Made by a program: the position numbers and the translations under genes. 64,000 nucleotides of DNA. It comes from Methylotenera sp. (GTDB taxonomy: Bacteria; Pseudomonadota; Gammaproteobacteria; Burkholderiales; Methylophilaceae). The notes below the pieces were generated by a model, which saw nothing but the letters and a program-made list of their open reading frames with translations, did not search any database and was not told the origin of the DNA. This document shows, in pieces, positions 17,939-26,956 of this stretch (the stretch's first letter is position 1; the number at the start of each line of letters is the position of its first letter). The stretch is taken from the NCBI RefSeq assembly GCF_030684185.1, contig NZ_JAUXOY010000014.1, positions 342,001-406,000 on the forward strand. Direction: 5' to 3'.

Positions 17939-18875
17939 AACCAGTTTCCTTAATATCTAAAATTTCATTATCAAGTCCACGCACAATCAGATCTGTGTTA
18001 GCCGTAATTTGCCCAATATGACTTAAAGCCAGATTCAAGGTTTTACTTAAGTTTGCAATTTCAGCATGTTGATTAGAAGGCGCAGTAAAACATAGTTCAT
18101 AATCATCACCACCAGCAAGCACCATGTTTTTTACTTGTTTAAGATGAAGGTTTTTATGCACAGTGTCCGATATTGGCACTTGGTCTAAACGGATAATTGC
18201 ACCAAGTTTAGAGGCTTTTAATATGTGCCCTAAGTCTGCCAGCAAGCCATCAGAAATATCAATTGCGCTGTTTGCTACACCATGTAACGCCTGACCTAGC
18301 GCCACTCTAGGTTGCGGCGTGTGTAAGGCATTTTCGATTTGGTTTAAATCTGAGCGGGCTAAATTAAAGCGTTGTTGCATTACCGCTAAAGCCATTGCCG
18401 CATCACCAAGCGTACCACTTACCCAAATCTCATCATTCACTTTGGCACCACTGCGTTTAATTGCCTTGCCCGCTGGAACTTCACCCATAATCTGCACGCT
18501 GATAGTGAGTGGTCCACGTGTCGTATCACCGCCGATTAAATCGACATTAAAATCATCTGCACAGGCAAAAAAGCCTTTTGAAAATTCAGCTAGCCATGGT
18601 TGATTGACTTCAGGTAGTGCAATCGCTAATGTTGCCCATTTCGGATTGGCACCCATCGCCGCCATGTCAGATACATTCACTGCCAGTGATTTCCAGCCTA
18701 ATTGGTATGGGTCGCAATCTGCAAAAAAGTGAGTGCCTGCTACCAGCATATCTGCCGAAATGGCGAGTTCCATACCTTTAGTTATGGAAATCAAAGCTGC
18801 GTCATCACCCACACTCAAATTGGTGTGGCGAGTTGGGCGGGTGAAGTACTGATGAATTAAATCAAATTCGGACAT
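17922..18875 (-). CDS. thiL: Thiamine-monophosphate kinase
   Basis: Phosphorylates thiamine monophosphate to the active cofactor TPP. The 317 residues show the N-terminal SVGDDAALI, the substrate/ATP site blocks AVNVSDMAAMGANP and LIGGDTTRGPL, and the later SNSAIDISDGLLADLGH-like segment and LAGGDDYELCFTAP. This matches the AIRS-related ThiL fold over its full length. It is followed with overlap by pgpA and preceded at 5 bases by mogA. Confidence 0.96.
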   Translation of the reverse strand: MSEFDLIHQYFTRPTRHTNLSVGDDAALISITKGMELAISADMLVAGTHFFADCDPYQLGWKSLAVNVSDMAAMGANPKWATLAIALPEVNQPWLAEFSKGFFACADDFNVDLIGGDTTRGPLTISVQIMGEVPAGKAIKRSGAKVNDEIWVSGTLGDAAMALAVMQQRFNLARSDLNQIENALHTPQPRVALGQALHGVANSAIDISDGLLADLGHILKASKLGAIIRLDQVPISDTVHKNLHLKQVKNMVLAGGDDYELCFTAPSNQHAEIANLSKTLNLALSHIGQITANTDLIVRGLDNEILDIKETGFDHFN

Positions 18876-18880
18876 GGTAT

Positions 18881-19486
18881 TTAAGCTGGAGATTTCAGGG
18901 CTGATTTAGGTCTGAACGCTTTAACGATGGCCTCGTTGGTTTCAATATAGGGTGTTGGTGTTTCTTTTGTGCCAAGTAAATCTAAGCAATAGGGCACAGC
19001 GGCAAATATACCGTGAACCATTTGGTTGCCAGCGTCATCTTTTAAACCTTCTAGAGTCTGTGCGATGGCTTTGGGTTGCCCAGGTAAGTTAATGATTAGA
19101 GATTGCTTGCGGATGACTGCAACTTGTCGCGATAAAATAGCCGTGGGTACAAAATTTAAACTGATTTGCCGCATTTGCTCACCAAAGCCCGGCATTTCTC
19201 TATCTGCAACTGCCAGGGTGGCTTCTGGCGTTACATCGCGTAATGCTGGGCCTGTACCGCCTGTGGTTAAAATCAAGCTGCAGTTTTCGTGGTCTACTAA
19301 ATCAATGAGGGTAGATTCAATCTCGGTTTGTTCGTCGGCAATCAATCGCGCAACAATTTGTGAAGGCGTTATCAGTGCGTTATCTAGCCAGTTTTTGAGG
19401 GTTGGTAATCCAAGGTCTTCATATACACCGCTACTTGCACGGTCGCTAATGGAAACTAAACCAATTTTAATGAATTCTTTTGTCAT
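18881..19486 (-). CDS. mogA: Molybdopterin adenylyltransferase
   Basis: Activates molybdopterin by adenylylation before molybdenum insertion. The 201-residue protein shows IGLVSISDRASSGVYEDLG at the N-terminus, the MPT-binding LILTTGGTGPALRDVTPEAT, the MPGFGEQMR segment and NLPGQPKAI. Length and the C-terminal extension fit MogA rather than short MoaB. It ends 5 bases before thiL on the same strand. No other molybdenum cofactor gene is in the window. Confidence 0.92.
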   Translation of the reverse strand: MTKEFIKIGLVSISDRASSGVYEDLGLPTLKNWLDNALITPSQIVARLIADEQTEIESTLIDLVDHENCSLILTTGGTGPALRDVTPEATLAVADREMPGFGEQMRQISLNFVPTAILSRQVAVIRKQSLIINLPGQPKAIAQTLEGLKDDAGNQMVHGIFAAVPYCLDLLGTKETPTPYIETNEAIVKAFRPKSALKSPA

Positions 19487-19550
19487 TCGTCTGTCAGTAG
19501 TAATACGTTAAGTTTCAATCATACCATTACCAACATTAAAGGATTTTTTC

Positions 19551-20387
19551 ATGCTGCCTAATGCTCAAAATTTTACCAATAAATCTTCGGCCAGAGCTCA
19601 AATATTGGCTAGAAAAAAAATAACGACAGGATTAATGCTGTGCTGCCTACTTGGCTTAGGCACTTTACTTGTTGTCACGCAATTACATGCGGCAGAAGCT
19701 AATATAGCCAAGCAAAATTTATATGCAAAAAACTATAAAGAGCAAAATGGTTATCAACTAAAGTCTCAAACCGCTAACCCCGATACCAAAATGTATTTGA
19801 GTAATCATAAAGAAGATGACAATATCAGCATGCTTGAAGATGGCTATGACATGATGGGTTCAACTGGCTTTAACGAGATAGATGCACCTGTTGAAGATGC
19901 TTTGCAGCATGGCAAAGCTATTAAAGCTGACACGGTTCTAGTCTACAGGAAATATGGATCAGCTAAAAAGAGTAACTCTAAAATTGAATTGATTAAAGAG
20001 GCTGCCAAAAAGGGTGGTGAAGTTGATGAAAAAGATATGGTAGAAGGGCCAACTGAATACCAATATTATGCAAGTTACTGGGCTAAGTTGCCTATGCCAC
20101 TATTTGGCGTGCATGTGATTAAGCTTGTAAAAGCGGCTTCGGATGACAGTGAAGTTAAAATAGAAGAAAAAGGTTTGAAAGTGATTGCAGTGATAAAAGA
20201 TTCGCCAGCGGCAAAAGCAAATATAGTAAAAGGCGATACGCTGCTGAAAGTTGGCGACATTGAGTTGGTTAAAGCCGATGATTTGTTTGCTGCTGTGAAG
20301 CGCTATGCCGGGCAGATAGTGCCTGTTGAGTTGCAGCAGAGTGGAACGGAAATTAAAACTAAAGTAGCATTAAATTCACGTAAATAG
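19551..20387 (+). CDS. Exported or membrane-anchored PDZ-domain protein
   Basis: Protein of 278 residues. A hydrophobic segment at about residues 25-45 (TTGLMLCCLLGLGTLLVVT), preceded by basic residues, is a signal anchor or signal peptide ending near LHAAEA. The C-terminal third is a PDZ domain: LKVIAVIKDSPAAKANIVKG followed by DTLLKVGDIELV. No protease domain is present, so it is not a DegP-type enzyme. The middle region (about residues 50-190) is charged and unfamiliar. Starts after AAAGGA. Its function is unknown; a periplasmic adaptor role is a guess. Confidence 0.7.
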   Translation: MLPNAQNFTNKSSARAQILARKKITTGLMLCCLLGLGTLLVVTQLHAAEANIAKQNLYAKNYKEQNGYQLKSQTANPDTKMYLSNHKEDDNISMLEDGYDMMGSTGFNEIDAPVEDALQHGKAIKADTVLVYRKYGSAKKSNSKIELIKEAAKKGGEVDEKDMVEGPTEYQYYASYWAKLPMPLFGVHVIKLVKAASDDSEVKIEEKGLKVIAVIKDSPAAKANIVKGDTLLKVGDIELVKADDLFAAVKRYAGQIVPVELQQSGTEIKTKVALNSRK

Positions 20388-20509
20388 CGTATTAAACAGG
20401 GTTGAACTCGACAAAGTTTAGCCCTTAAAACTCTAAAATGGATGTTTGTTAAGAAGTCAATTTGTGCTGATGCTGGTTTGAATATTTTATCAAGCAAACA
20501 GTGGTAATT

Positions 20510-20830
20510 TTACTCTTCAGCTTTCTTTGGTATCGCAGCCAGCGATTTCAATCGCAGGTGCAGAGCGGCTTTAGCGAGAAGGTGGGCGCTCACCGGGGCG
20601 GTAATGAACAGGAACAGCGTAATCAGCATTTCATGCAGGCTAAGTTGTTCGCCCTGAGTGCTGAAAAAAACAGCAGATGCTATCAGCAGGCAGCCTACGC
20701 CCAGCGTTGTCGCCTTGGTCGGGCCGTGCAGGCGGGTATAAAAATCACGCAGCCGTGCCAGACCCAGCGAGCCGATAAAGGTGAAGACGGCACCCGTCAC
20801 AATCAGAAATGATAAAAGATATTCTTGCAT
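20510..20830 (-). CDS. mrpG: Mrp Na+/H+ antiporter subunit G
   Basis: Small membrane subunit (106 residues, three hydrophobic segments) of the multisubunit Mrp cation/proton antiporter. Family block: FTFIGSLGLARLRDFYTRLHGPTKATTLG. It is the last gene of the mrpAB-C-D-E-F-G operon and starts 4 bases after mrpF. Confidence 0.9.
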   Translation of the reverse strand: MQEYLLSFLIVTGAVFTFIGSLGLARLRDFYTRLHGPTKATTLGVGCLLIASAVFFSTQGEQLSLHEMLITLFLFITAPVSAHLLAKAALHLRLKSLAAIPKKAEE

Positions 20831-20834
20831 AGTC

Positions 20835-21104
20835 TTATTCGATGATGTCGCCTCTTAGCAGATACTTGCACAATGCAACGGTACCAACAAAGCCCATCAG
20901 GGCGATCAGTAGCGCCGCTTCAAAATACAGTGCGCTTTTCAGGTAAATGCCAAGCAATATCAGCAAAGCAATGGTATTGATATATAGGGTGTCCAGAGCC
21001 AGTATGCGGTCAGGTGTATCCGGCCCGCGGAACAGTCGCCAGAAACTAAGGGCAACCGCGGCCGAGACCAATGCAAATGCAATCATCAGTGCGTAGTTCA
21101 GCAT
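20835..21104 (-). CDS. mrpF: Mrp Na+/H+ antiporter subunit F
   Basis: Membrane subunit of 89 residues with three predicted helices. The block RLFRGPDTPDRILALDTLYINTIA is characteristic of MrpF. It overlaps the mrpE 3' end by 7 bases and is followed by mrpG. Confidence 0.92.
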   Translation of the reverse strand: MLNYALMIAFALVSAAVALSFWRLFRGPDTPDRILALDTLYINTIALLILLGIYLKSALYFEAALLIALMGFVGTVALCKYLLRGDIIE

Positions 21105-21589
21105 TTTTCAAAAATCTCCTTTAACGGTTTTTCGTAACGTTCTTTAATGGCCGCTATCAGGCTGGCAGCATCATCAACATCCAAGGCATGTACAACCAGG
21201 TGCTGGCGGTCTGCCGTCAGCAGGGCTGACACTGTGCCCGGCGTCAGGCTGATGGTGTTGGCGAGCAGGCTGATGGCGATATCTGACTTCAGCGCCAGCG
21301 GGATTGCCACGAAAGCCGGTTTGAGCCGACTTGGGCTGCCAAGAATCAGGCGTGCCACAATAAAATTGGCCAGTAAAATATCAATGAAGACGATAGCAGT
21401 GAAGCGCAGCAGGGTCAGCGGCTTGTAAATGGTGACTTTGTCCGGCCAGAATTGCAAGGTAAAGAAGGGGATAGCCCAGCCCAGCAATATCCCCAAAAGA
21501 ATATGCCCGGCACCAGTGCTATTCACCAGTAGCAGCCAAATAACGGCGAGGACAGGTGTGACGATCGGATGGGGGAGTAAACGTCGCAT
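21098..21589 (-). CDS. mrpE: Mrp Na+/H+ antiporter subunit E
   Basis: Subunit of 163 residues with N-terminal membrane helices and a soluble C-terminal half. The conserved SLTPGTVSALLTADRQHLVVHALD is typical of MrpE. It lies 6 bases after mrpD and overlaps mrpF. Confidence 0.92.
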   Translation of the reverse strand: MRRLLPHPIVTPVLAVIWLLLVNSTGAGHILLGILLGWAIPFFTLQFWPDKVTIYKPLTLLRFTAIVFIDILLANFIVARLILGSPSRLKPAFVAIPLALKSDIAISLLANTISLTPGTVSALLTADRQHLVVHALDVDDAASLIAAIKERYEKPLKEIFEKC

Positions 21590-21595
21590 GATCAG

Positions 21596-23113
21596 TTAAA
21601 TTCTCCCGCCTAACACGGCATGAATGTAGTGATATGGTTGCAGCAGTTGCAATGCGGTTGAATTTGCATATTGCAGCACAGGTTCAGCCCAGATGGTCAG
21701 CACTAGGCATAGGCCAAGCAGACCAACAATCGGTGCCAGTTCATTGAAGCAAGGCTTATCAACGTTTGAGGATTGATTGTCTGCAGATGCGGCGTGTACC
21801 CGATAGAACAATAAACTGCCAGTTCTTGCCAGTGCGATCAGGGCAAGCAGACCGCTGATCAACACGACTGCCATCACCCAGGGCAATGCCGGGTGGTCAA
21901 GCGCGGCGCGCAGCAGCATGAACTTGCCGAGAAAACCAGACAGCGGCGGCAGCCCGGCCATCAAAATGGCGGTGATCATAAACAGCCCGCCGAACAGCCT
22001 GGGTGATGCGATGACGGGGCCCGGGTCAAGCCGATCCGCCATTTCTCCGCGGCGTCTGGCTATGGCATCGGCCAGCAGGAACAGTGCGGCTGAGGCAAAA
22101 GTGGTATGCGGCAGGTAATAGAGGCCGGTGGCGATGCCTGCTTGTGAATTCAGGCCGAACGCGATCAATAACGTGCCGACGGAAGCTATTACCAGATAAG
22201 CCGTTTGCAGGCGCAAGTGCTTGCTGCCCACTGCCCCCAGTACACCTATCACCAATGTTGCCAGTGCCAGCGGAAGCAGCCAGTTTTCTATCAGGTTTGC
22301 CGCCGGACCGGCCTGTTCGCCGTAAATCAATGTGTAAATGCGCAGAATGCAGTAAGCCCCCACCTTGGTCATGATGGCAAAAAGCGCAGCCACCGGTGCG
22401 CTGGTGTGAGCATAGGCGGCGGGCAGCCACAGATAAAGTGGCAGCAGCGCAGCTTTCAGCGCAAATACACCAAACAGCAGCAGGCCGGCGGCACGTACCA
22501 GCGGCAGGTTTTCCGGCGGAACAGACGCGACTTTCAGCGCCAGATCGGCCATGTTGAGCGTGCCAAGTATGCCGTATAGCGTACCAACCGCGAACAGGAA
22601 CAGGGTGGATCCTGCCAGGTTGATGACGACAAAATGCAGACCTGCCTTGGTGCGAAGTCGGCCTCCGCCATGTAGCAGAAGACCGTAGGAGGCCAGCAGC
22701 AGGATTTCAAAGAATACAAACAGGTTGAACAAGTCGCCGGTGAGAAACGCGCCATTCAGGCCGAACAGCTGCAACTGGAATAAAGCGTGAAAATGTCGCC
22801 CGGCCTTGTCGGTGCTATGCATCGCATAAATGAAGGCAAATATCGACAGCAGTGCAGTGGTGGATAGCATCCATACTGTGAGGCGGTCGGCCACCAGCAC
22901 AATACCGAATGGCGCTGCCCAGTTGCCAAGGGCGTAGACAAAAATATCGCCAGTATTGACGGTTTTAACAAGCAAAAGCGCCAATCCAAGCTGAGCAATC
23001 AGGCTGCCAAGGCTAAGCAGGCGTTTGATAGCAACGTCTTGTTCGCGCAGCAGAAGCAACAGGATGCCAGCCAAAAGCGGCACTACAACAGGGGTAATGA
23101 TCAGGTGGTTCAA
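21596..23113 (-). CDS. mrpD: Mrp Na+/H+ antiporter subunit D
   Basis: Polytopic subunit of 505 residues, homologous to the NuoL/M/N proton-pumping subunits of complex I. The helix GDLFNLFVFFEILLLASYGL carries the essential membrane Glu. Later helices contain ALLPLYLWLPAAYAHTSAPV with the conserved Lys/His set. It overlaps the mrpC stop by 4 bases. The DNA is GC-rich compared with flanking genes. Confidence 0.95.
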   Translation of the reverse strand: MNHLIITPVVVPLLAGILLLLLREQDVAIKRLLSLGSLIAQLGLALLLVKTVNTGDIFVYALGNWAAPFGIVLVADRLTVWMLSTTALLSIFAFIYAMHSTDKAGRHFHALFQLQLFGLNGAFLTGDLFNLFVFFEILLLASYGLLLHGGGRLRTKAGLHFVVINLAGSTLFLFAVGTLYGILGTLNMADLALKVASVPPENLPLVRAAGLLLFGVFALKAALLPLYLWLPAAYAHTSAPVAALFAIMTKVGAYCILRIYTLIYGEQAGPAANLIENWLLPLALATLVIGVLGAVGSKHLRLQTAYLVIASVGTLLIAFGLNSQAGIATGLYYLPHTTFASAALFLLADAIARRRGEMADRLDPGPVIASPRLFGGLFMITAILMAGLPPLSGFLGKFMLLRAALDHPALPWVMAVVLISGLLALIALARTGSLLFYRVHAASADNQSSNVDKPCFNELAPIVGLLGLCLVLTIWAEPVLQYANSTALQLLQPYHYIHAVLGGRI

Positions 23114-23439
23114 GCTTCTTCCTTCCCGTCCACGTGGTCATTGCCGAGGTCGGTGCGCGCCTTGAGCGCGAGTACGATGACAAATGCCGTCATCGCAAAA
23201 CTGATGACGATAGCGGTGAGTACCAATGCCTGCGGAATGGGGTCTGCATATGCCGAACTGGAACCGGTGATGACAGGAGGCTGGCCGATGACAAGGCGGC
23301 CCATGACAAACAGGAACAGATTAACCGCGTATGAGAGAAAAGTGAGTCCCAGCACTACCGGAAAAGTACGGTTGCGCAAGCAGAGGTAAACCCCGCAGGC
23401 AGTCAACACACCAATCATGATGGCGATTAGCGCTTCCAT
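23110..23439 (-). CDS. mrpC: Mrp Na+/H+ antiporter subunit C
   Basis: Subunit of 109 residues, a NuoK homologue with three membrane helices. It contains ACGVYLCLRNRTFPVVLGLTFLSYAVNLFLF and DPIPQALVLTAIVISFAMTAF, as usual for MrpC. It overlaps mrpA by 13 bases and mrpD by 4 bases, so translation is tightly coupled. Confidence 0.94.
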   Translation of the reverse strand: MEALIAIMIGVLTACGVYLCLRNRTFPVVLGLTFLSYAVNLFLFVMGRLVIGQPPVITGSSSAYADPIPQALVLTAIVISFAMTAFVIVLALKARTDLGNDHVDGKEEA

Positions 23440-26246
23440 TTTTGTGATTCCTTCATGGCCTTTGATTGCCGGCTGGTTTGATGCAACAGCCCAAGATTGA
23501 TTAAAATCAGCAGCGTTGAGCCAACCACCACCAGATAGACCCCCAGATCAAAAGCCATCGCTGAAGCCAGTTCAAAATCACCTATCAGCGGCCAATTAAT
23601 GTGGCCGAAGGTGGAGGTCAGGAATGGATGCCGGAACAACCAGCTTCCTAGCCCGGTTATGACGGCAATTAGCAGGCCGGCAGCAATCAGCGGATGCATG
23701 TTGGCCGGCAGGCGGTTCTGCGTCCAGACCACACCATTGGCAAGGTATTGCATGACCAGTGCCACCGACGTGATAAGGCCTGCGATAAAGCCGCCGCCGG
23801 GCTGGTTGTGGCCGCGTAGAAGAATGAACACCGCAACCAGCAGCGCAAGTGGCAGCAGCAGGCGGCTAAATGTCGTCATAATGACCGGATAGGCATCCCA
23901 ATTCCAGCGCCGGTTGTCTTTGTCATGTTTTGGCCCGGTCAGCAGCAGACGGTCGAGCATGGCGTAGATGCCAAGGGCGGCCAACGCCAGTACGGTGATT
24001 TCACCTAAGGTGTCGTAGCCACGGAAATCGACCAGGATCACGTTGACCACATTGGCACCACCGCCTTCCGGCAGACTTTTTTCCAGGAAATAACCGGCGA
24101 TGCTTTCGTAAGGTCTTGTCAGGATTGCCCAAGTGAGTGCCGCTGCGCCGCTGCCTGCAACGGCAGCCAGCATCAGGTCTTTGCCATGACGCAAGAAGCC
24201 CGGTTCGGCAGGGCTTTGCTGTGGCAGGAAGTAAAGCGCGAGCAGCAGTAATACTATGGTCACCACTTCAACCGATAGCTGCGTCAAAGCGAGGTCAGGC
24301 GCAGAGAATTTGATGAAAACAAGTGCTACTGCCAGCCCCACGGCGCCGAGCAGGATCAGGGCGGTCAGGCGTTGCCGGTGTAGCATGACCGCAGCAAGAG
24401 CGGCGGCGATGGAGCCGATTGCCACCAGCAAGCTCAGGGCATCGACTGGCAATAACTCGCGGGTGCCAGTGAGCGGTGTATCGGCGTTGATAAATGCGGT
24501 TGAACCAAGTGCGAGTGCTGATGCAAAGAAAATGAACAGCATGCGCTGCAGCGAATTTGTATTAAGTAATTTGGTAATTTTGCCGGCAAAGCTGAATAAC
24601 ATCTCAAGCAGATGATTATAGATGGCCTTTGCTTCAAATCGACCGTCAAAACGCTCATGCAGTGCGAACAATGGCTGTCTGCCAAGATAAACCAGGCTGC
24701 CGCCAGCAAGTGCAATCATGCTCATCCATAGTGCAGGATTGAATCCGTGCCAGATGGCCAGACTATATTTGGGGAGCGTCGTTTGCAGCACACTTGCTGC
24801 CGCAGCTGCCAGAATGGGCTGGACGGTGAATGTCGGAAAAATCCCTACCAGCAGACACAATACCACCAGCACTTCGATCGGCACTTTCATCCAGCGCGGC
24901 GGTTCATGCGGCGTTTTTGACAGGTTTTTTGGTTCGCCGTTGAAGAAAACATCATGGATGAAGCGCAGTGAATAGGCCACGGCAAAGATGCCGGCCAAAG
25001 TCACCGTTGCCGGCAGCAGCCACCCCCAAGCCAGACCGGTAGTAAGATGCACGGCTTCAGCAAAAAACATTTCTTTGGAAAGAAAACCATTGAGCAATGG
25101 TACGCCTGCCATGGATGCCGATGCAATCATCGCCAGCAATGCGGTATGCGGCATATATTTCCATAGTCCGTTAAGTTGCCGCATATCGCGAGTACCAGTT
25201 TCGTGGTCAATGATGCCGGCTGCCATGAACAATGATGCCTTGAAAATGGCGTGGTTGATGATGTGGAATACGCCCGCCACGGCGGCCAGTGGCGTGCCGA
25301 TGCCGAACAGCAGGGTAATCAGCCCCAAATGACTGATGGTGGAATAGGCCAGAAGGCCTTTGAGGTCGTGCTTGAATAAGGCAAAATAAGCACCTAGGCA
25401 GAGCGTAATCAATCCGGCCCCACCCACCAACCAAGACCACTCTGGTGTGCCAGACAAAGCTGGAAACAGGCGTGCCAGTAAAAAAACACCAGCCTTGACC
25501 ATAGTGGCTGAATGCAGATAGGCAGAAACTGGTGTCGGTGCTGCCATGGCGTTTGGCAGCCAGAAATGGAATGGAAACTGAGCGGATTTGGTGAAGGCGC
25601 CCAGCAGTATCAGCACCAGTGTTGGCTGGTATAAGGCATGGGCACGGATAATGTCGCCTGAGGCCAGTATCACGGACAAGTTATAGCTGCCAGTGATCTC
25701 GCCAAGCAGGATAAACCCGCCAAGCAGCGCAAGGCCGCCGGCGCCAGTTACTGCCAGTGCCATACGCGCACCGTTACGGGCTTCTTCCCGTTGTTGCCAG
25801 TAACTGATCAGCAGGAAAGAAGATACGCTAGTCAGCTCCCAGAAAATAAGCAATTGAATGACATTCTCGGAGAGGGCAATCCCCAGCATGGAGCCCATGA
25901 ACAGCAACAGATACGCGTAAAAACGCCCCATGCTGTCTCGCGCCGACAGGTAATAGCGAGCGTAGAGGATAATCAGCAGACCAATGCCGAGTATCAGCAA
26001 GGCAAACAGCAGGCCGAGCCCGTCAAGGCGAAAAGCCAGATCCAGGCCCAGTGACGGTATCCAGCTTAGGTGTTGGATAACCGTTTGGCCTTGCAGGGAA
26101 GCCGAGGCCAGCGGCAATAGCCATGCAATAGCAAGCAGCGTTATGGCGCCCGCCATCCAGGCAGCATGCAGCCGACCCAAGCGTGAAACCCAGGCTGTAA
26201 TGGCAGAACCTATAAAAGGTGTGAGGACGACAAAGGCTAAACTCAT
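23427..26246 (-). CDS. mrpA: Mrp Na+/H+ antiporter subunit A fused to subunit B
   Basis: Large membrane subunit of 939 residues. The N-terminal two thirds is the NuoL-like MrpA, with IQLLIFWELTSVSSFLLIS (membrane Glu) and QFPFHFWLPNAMAAPTPVSAYLHSA (Lys/His channel residues). The C-terminal part (from about residue 600) holds the MrpA tail (APDLALTQLSVEVVTIVLL) and the MrpB domain (GGGFIAGLITSVALVMQYLANG). The A-B fusion defines the six-gene (group 2) Mrp operon. No convincing Shine-Dalgarno sequence is seen before ATG. The complex extrudes Na+ or K+ against protons and helps with alkaline or salt stress. Confidence 0.94.
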   Translation of the reverse strand: MSLAFVVLTPFIGSAITAWVSRLGRLHAAWMAGAITLLAIAWLLPLASASLQGQTVIQHLSWIPSLGLDLAFRLDGLGLLFALLILGIGLLIILYARYYLSARDSMGRFYAYLLLFMGSMLGIALSENVIQLLIFWELTSVSSFLLISYWQQREEARNGARMALAVTGAGGLALLGGFILLGEITGSYNLSVILASGDIIRAHALYQPTLVLILLGAFTKSAQFPFHFWLPNAMAAPTPVSAYLHSATMVKAGVFLLARLFPALSGTPEWSWLVGGAGLITLCLGAYFALFKHDLKGLLAYSTISHLGLITLLFGIGTPLAAVAGVFHIINHAIFKASLFMAAGIIDHETGTRDMRQLNGLWKYMPHTALLAMIASASMAGVPLLNGFLSKEMFFAEAVHLTTGLAWGWLLPATVTLAGIFAVAYSLRFIHDVFFNGEPKNLSKTPHEPPRWMKVPIEVLVVLCLLVGIFPTFTVQPILAAAAASVLQTTLPKYSLAIWHGFNPALWMSMIALAGGSLVYLGRQPLFALHERFDGRFEAKAIYNHLLEMLFSFAGKITKLLNTNSLQRMLFIFFASALALGSTAFINADTPLTGTRELLPVDALSLLVAIGSIAAALAAVMLHRQRLTALILLGAVGLAVALVFIKFSAPDLALTQLSVEVVTIVLLLLALYFLPQQSPAEPGFLRHGKDLMLAAVAGSGAAALTWAILTRPYESIAGYFLEKSLPEGGGANVVNVILVDFRGYDTLGEITVLALAALGIYAMLDRLLLTGPKHDKDNRRWNWDAYPVIMTTFSRLLLPLALLVAVFILLRGHNQPGGGFIAGLITSVALVMQYLANGVVWTQNRLPANMHPLIAAGLLIAVITGLGSWLFRHPFLTSTFGHINWPLIGDFELASAMAFDLGVYLVVVGSTLLILINLGLLHQTSRQSKAMKESQKWKR

Positions 26247-26294
26247 GGGAGGCGTGAATTTTTCATCTTAACTTAAGTGAAGCATGGCCCTTTG

Positions 26295-26876
26295 TTAAAA
26301 ATCTGATTGCTCTTCAGGTTGTTGCGGGTTTGTTATTTCGCGTAGCAACTTAAAAAGCTCGCGACTACTTTTAGGCGGCTTGTTGGCCTCAAGTTCTTTT
26401 TGCGCATTACGGACTAAGGTGCGTAGCTGCTGAATGTCAACTTGAGGGTAAAGCGCAATAAACTCAGAAAGCACATTGTTGTCAGCAATCATACGGTCGC
26501 GCCAGCGTTCTAAGCCGTGGAAATAGGCGTTTTCAGCGGTATGCTTGCCATCCCAGCGAGCAAGTTGTTCCAGTATCGGCGCGTTGTCAACGTCACGCAT
26601 TAAGCGGCCCAGATATTGGCGATGGCGACGAATCGCACCGTTAGCAGTGATTTTTTTTGTGTCAAGCACAGCCGTGATTACCGCATCTGGCAAATCTAAT
26701 TTAAGTAGCTTATCTTTAGGAAGCTCAGACAATCTCACACCAAGTGCTTGCTGCGCGTCAGCTTCAGCTTTAAGCTTGGTTTTGCTGATGGGCTCATCAG
26801 CGCTTGAACCTACTTCATAGTTGAGTTCGCTGTCTTTAATTGTCTTTTTAGGTTTAGCTGTTATTTGGGGTTTCAT
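26295..26876 (-). CDS. darP: Ribosome biogenesis factor DarP (YjgA family)
   Basis: Protein of 193 residues of the YjgA/DUF615 family, which binds late 50S assembly intermediates. Family features: SKTKLKAEADAQQALGVRLSEL, then LPDAVITAVLDTKKI, NGAIRRHRQYLGRLMRDVD and FHGLERWRDRMI. The N-terminal 30 residues are charged and variable. It is divergent from pmbA, an arrangement widespread in beta- and gammaproteobacteria that helps both calls. Confidence 0.93.
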   Translation of the reverse strand: MKPQITAKPKKTIKDSELNYEVGSSADEPISKTKLKAEADAQQALGVRLSELPKDKLLKLDLPDAVITAVLDTKKITANGAIRRHRQYLGRLMRDVDNAPILEQLARWDGKHTAENAYFHGLERWRDRMIADNNVLSEFIALYPQVDIQQLRTLVRNAQKELEANKPPKSSRELFKLLREITNPQQPEEQSDF

Positions 26877-26956
26877 AGTGCGGTATTATAACAGTCTGGA
26901 AGTTTATAATGATTCCGTTTGGTTTTTAGTGTGCATTTTTTATAGTAGAAAGCGTT

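Noticed and set aside
22026-22579. Long overlapping open frames in the Mrp region on both strands
   Set aside because: They are shadows of mrpD caused by GC-rich codons and have no ribosome binding site or recognisable domain.
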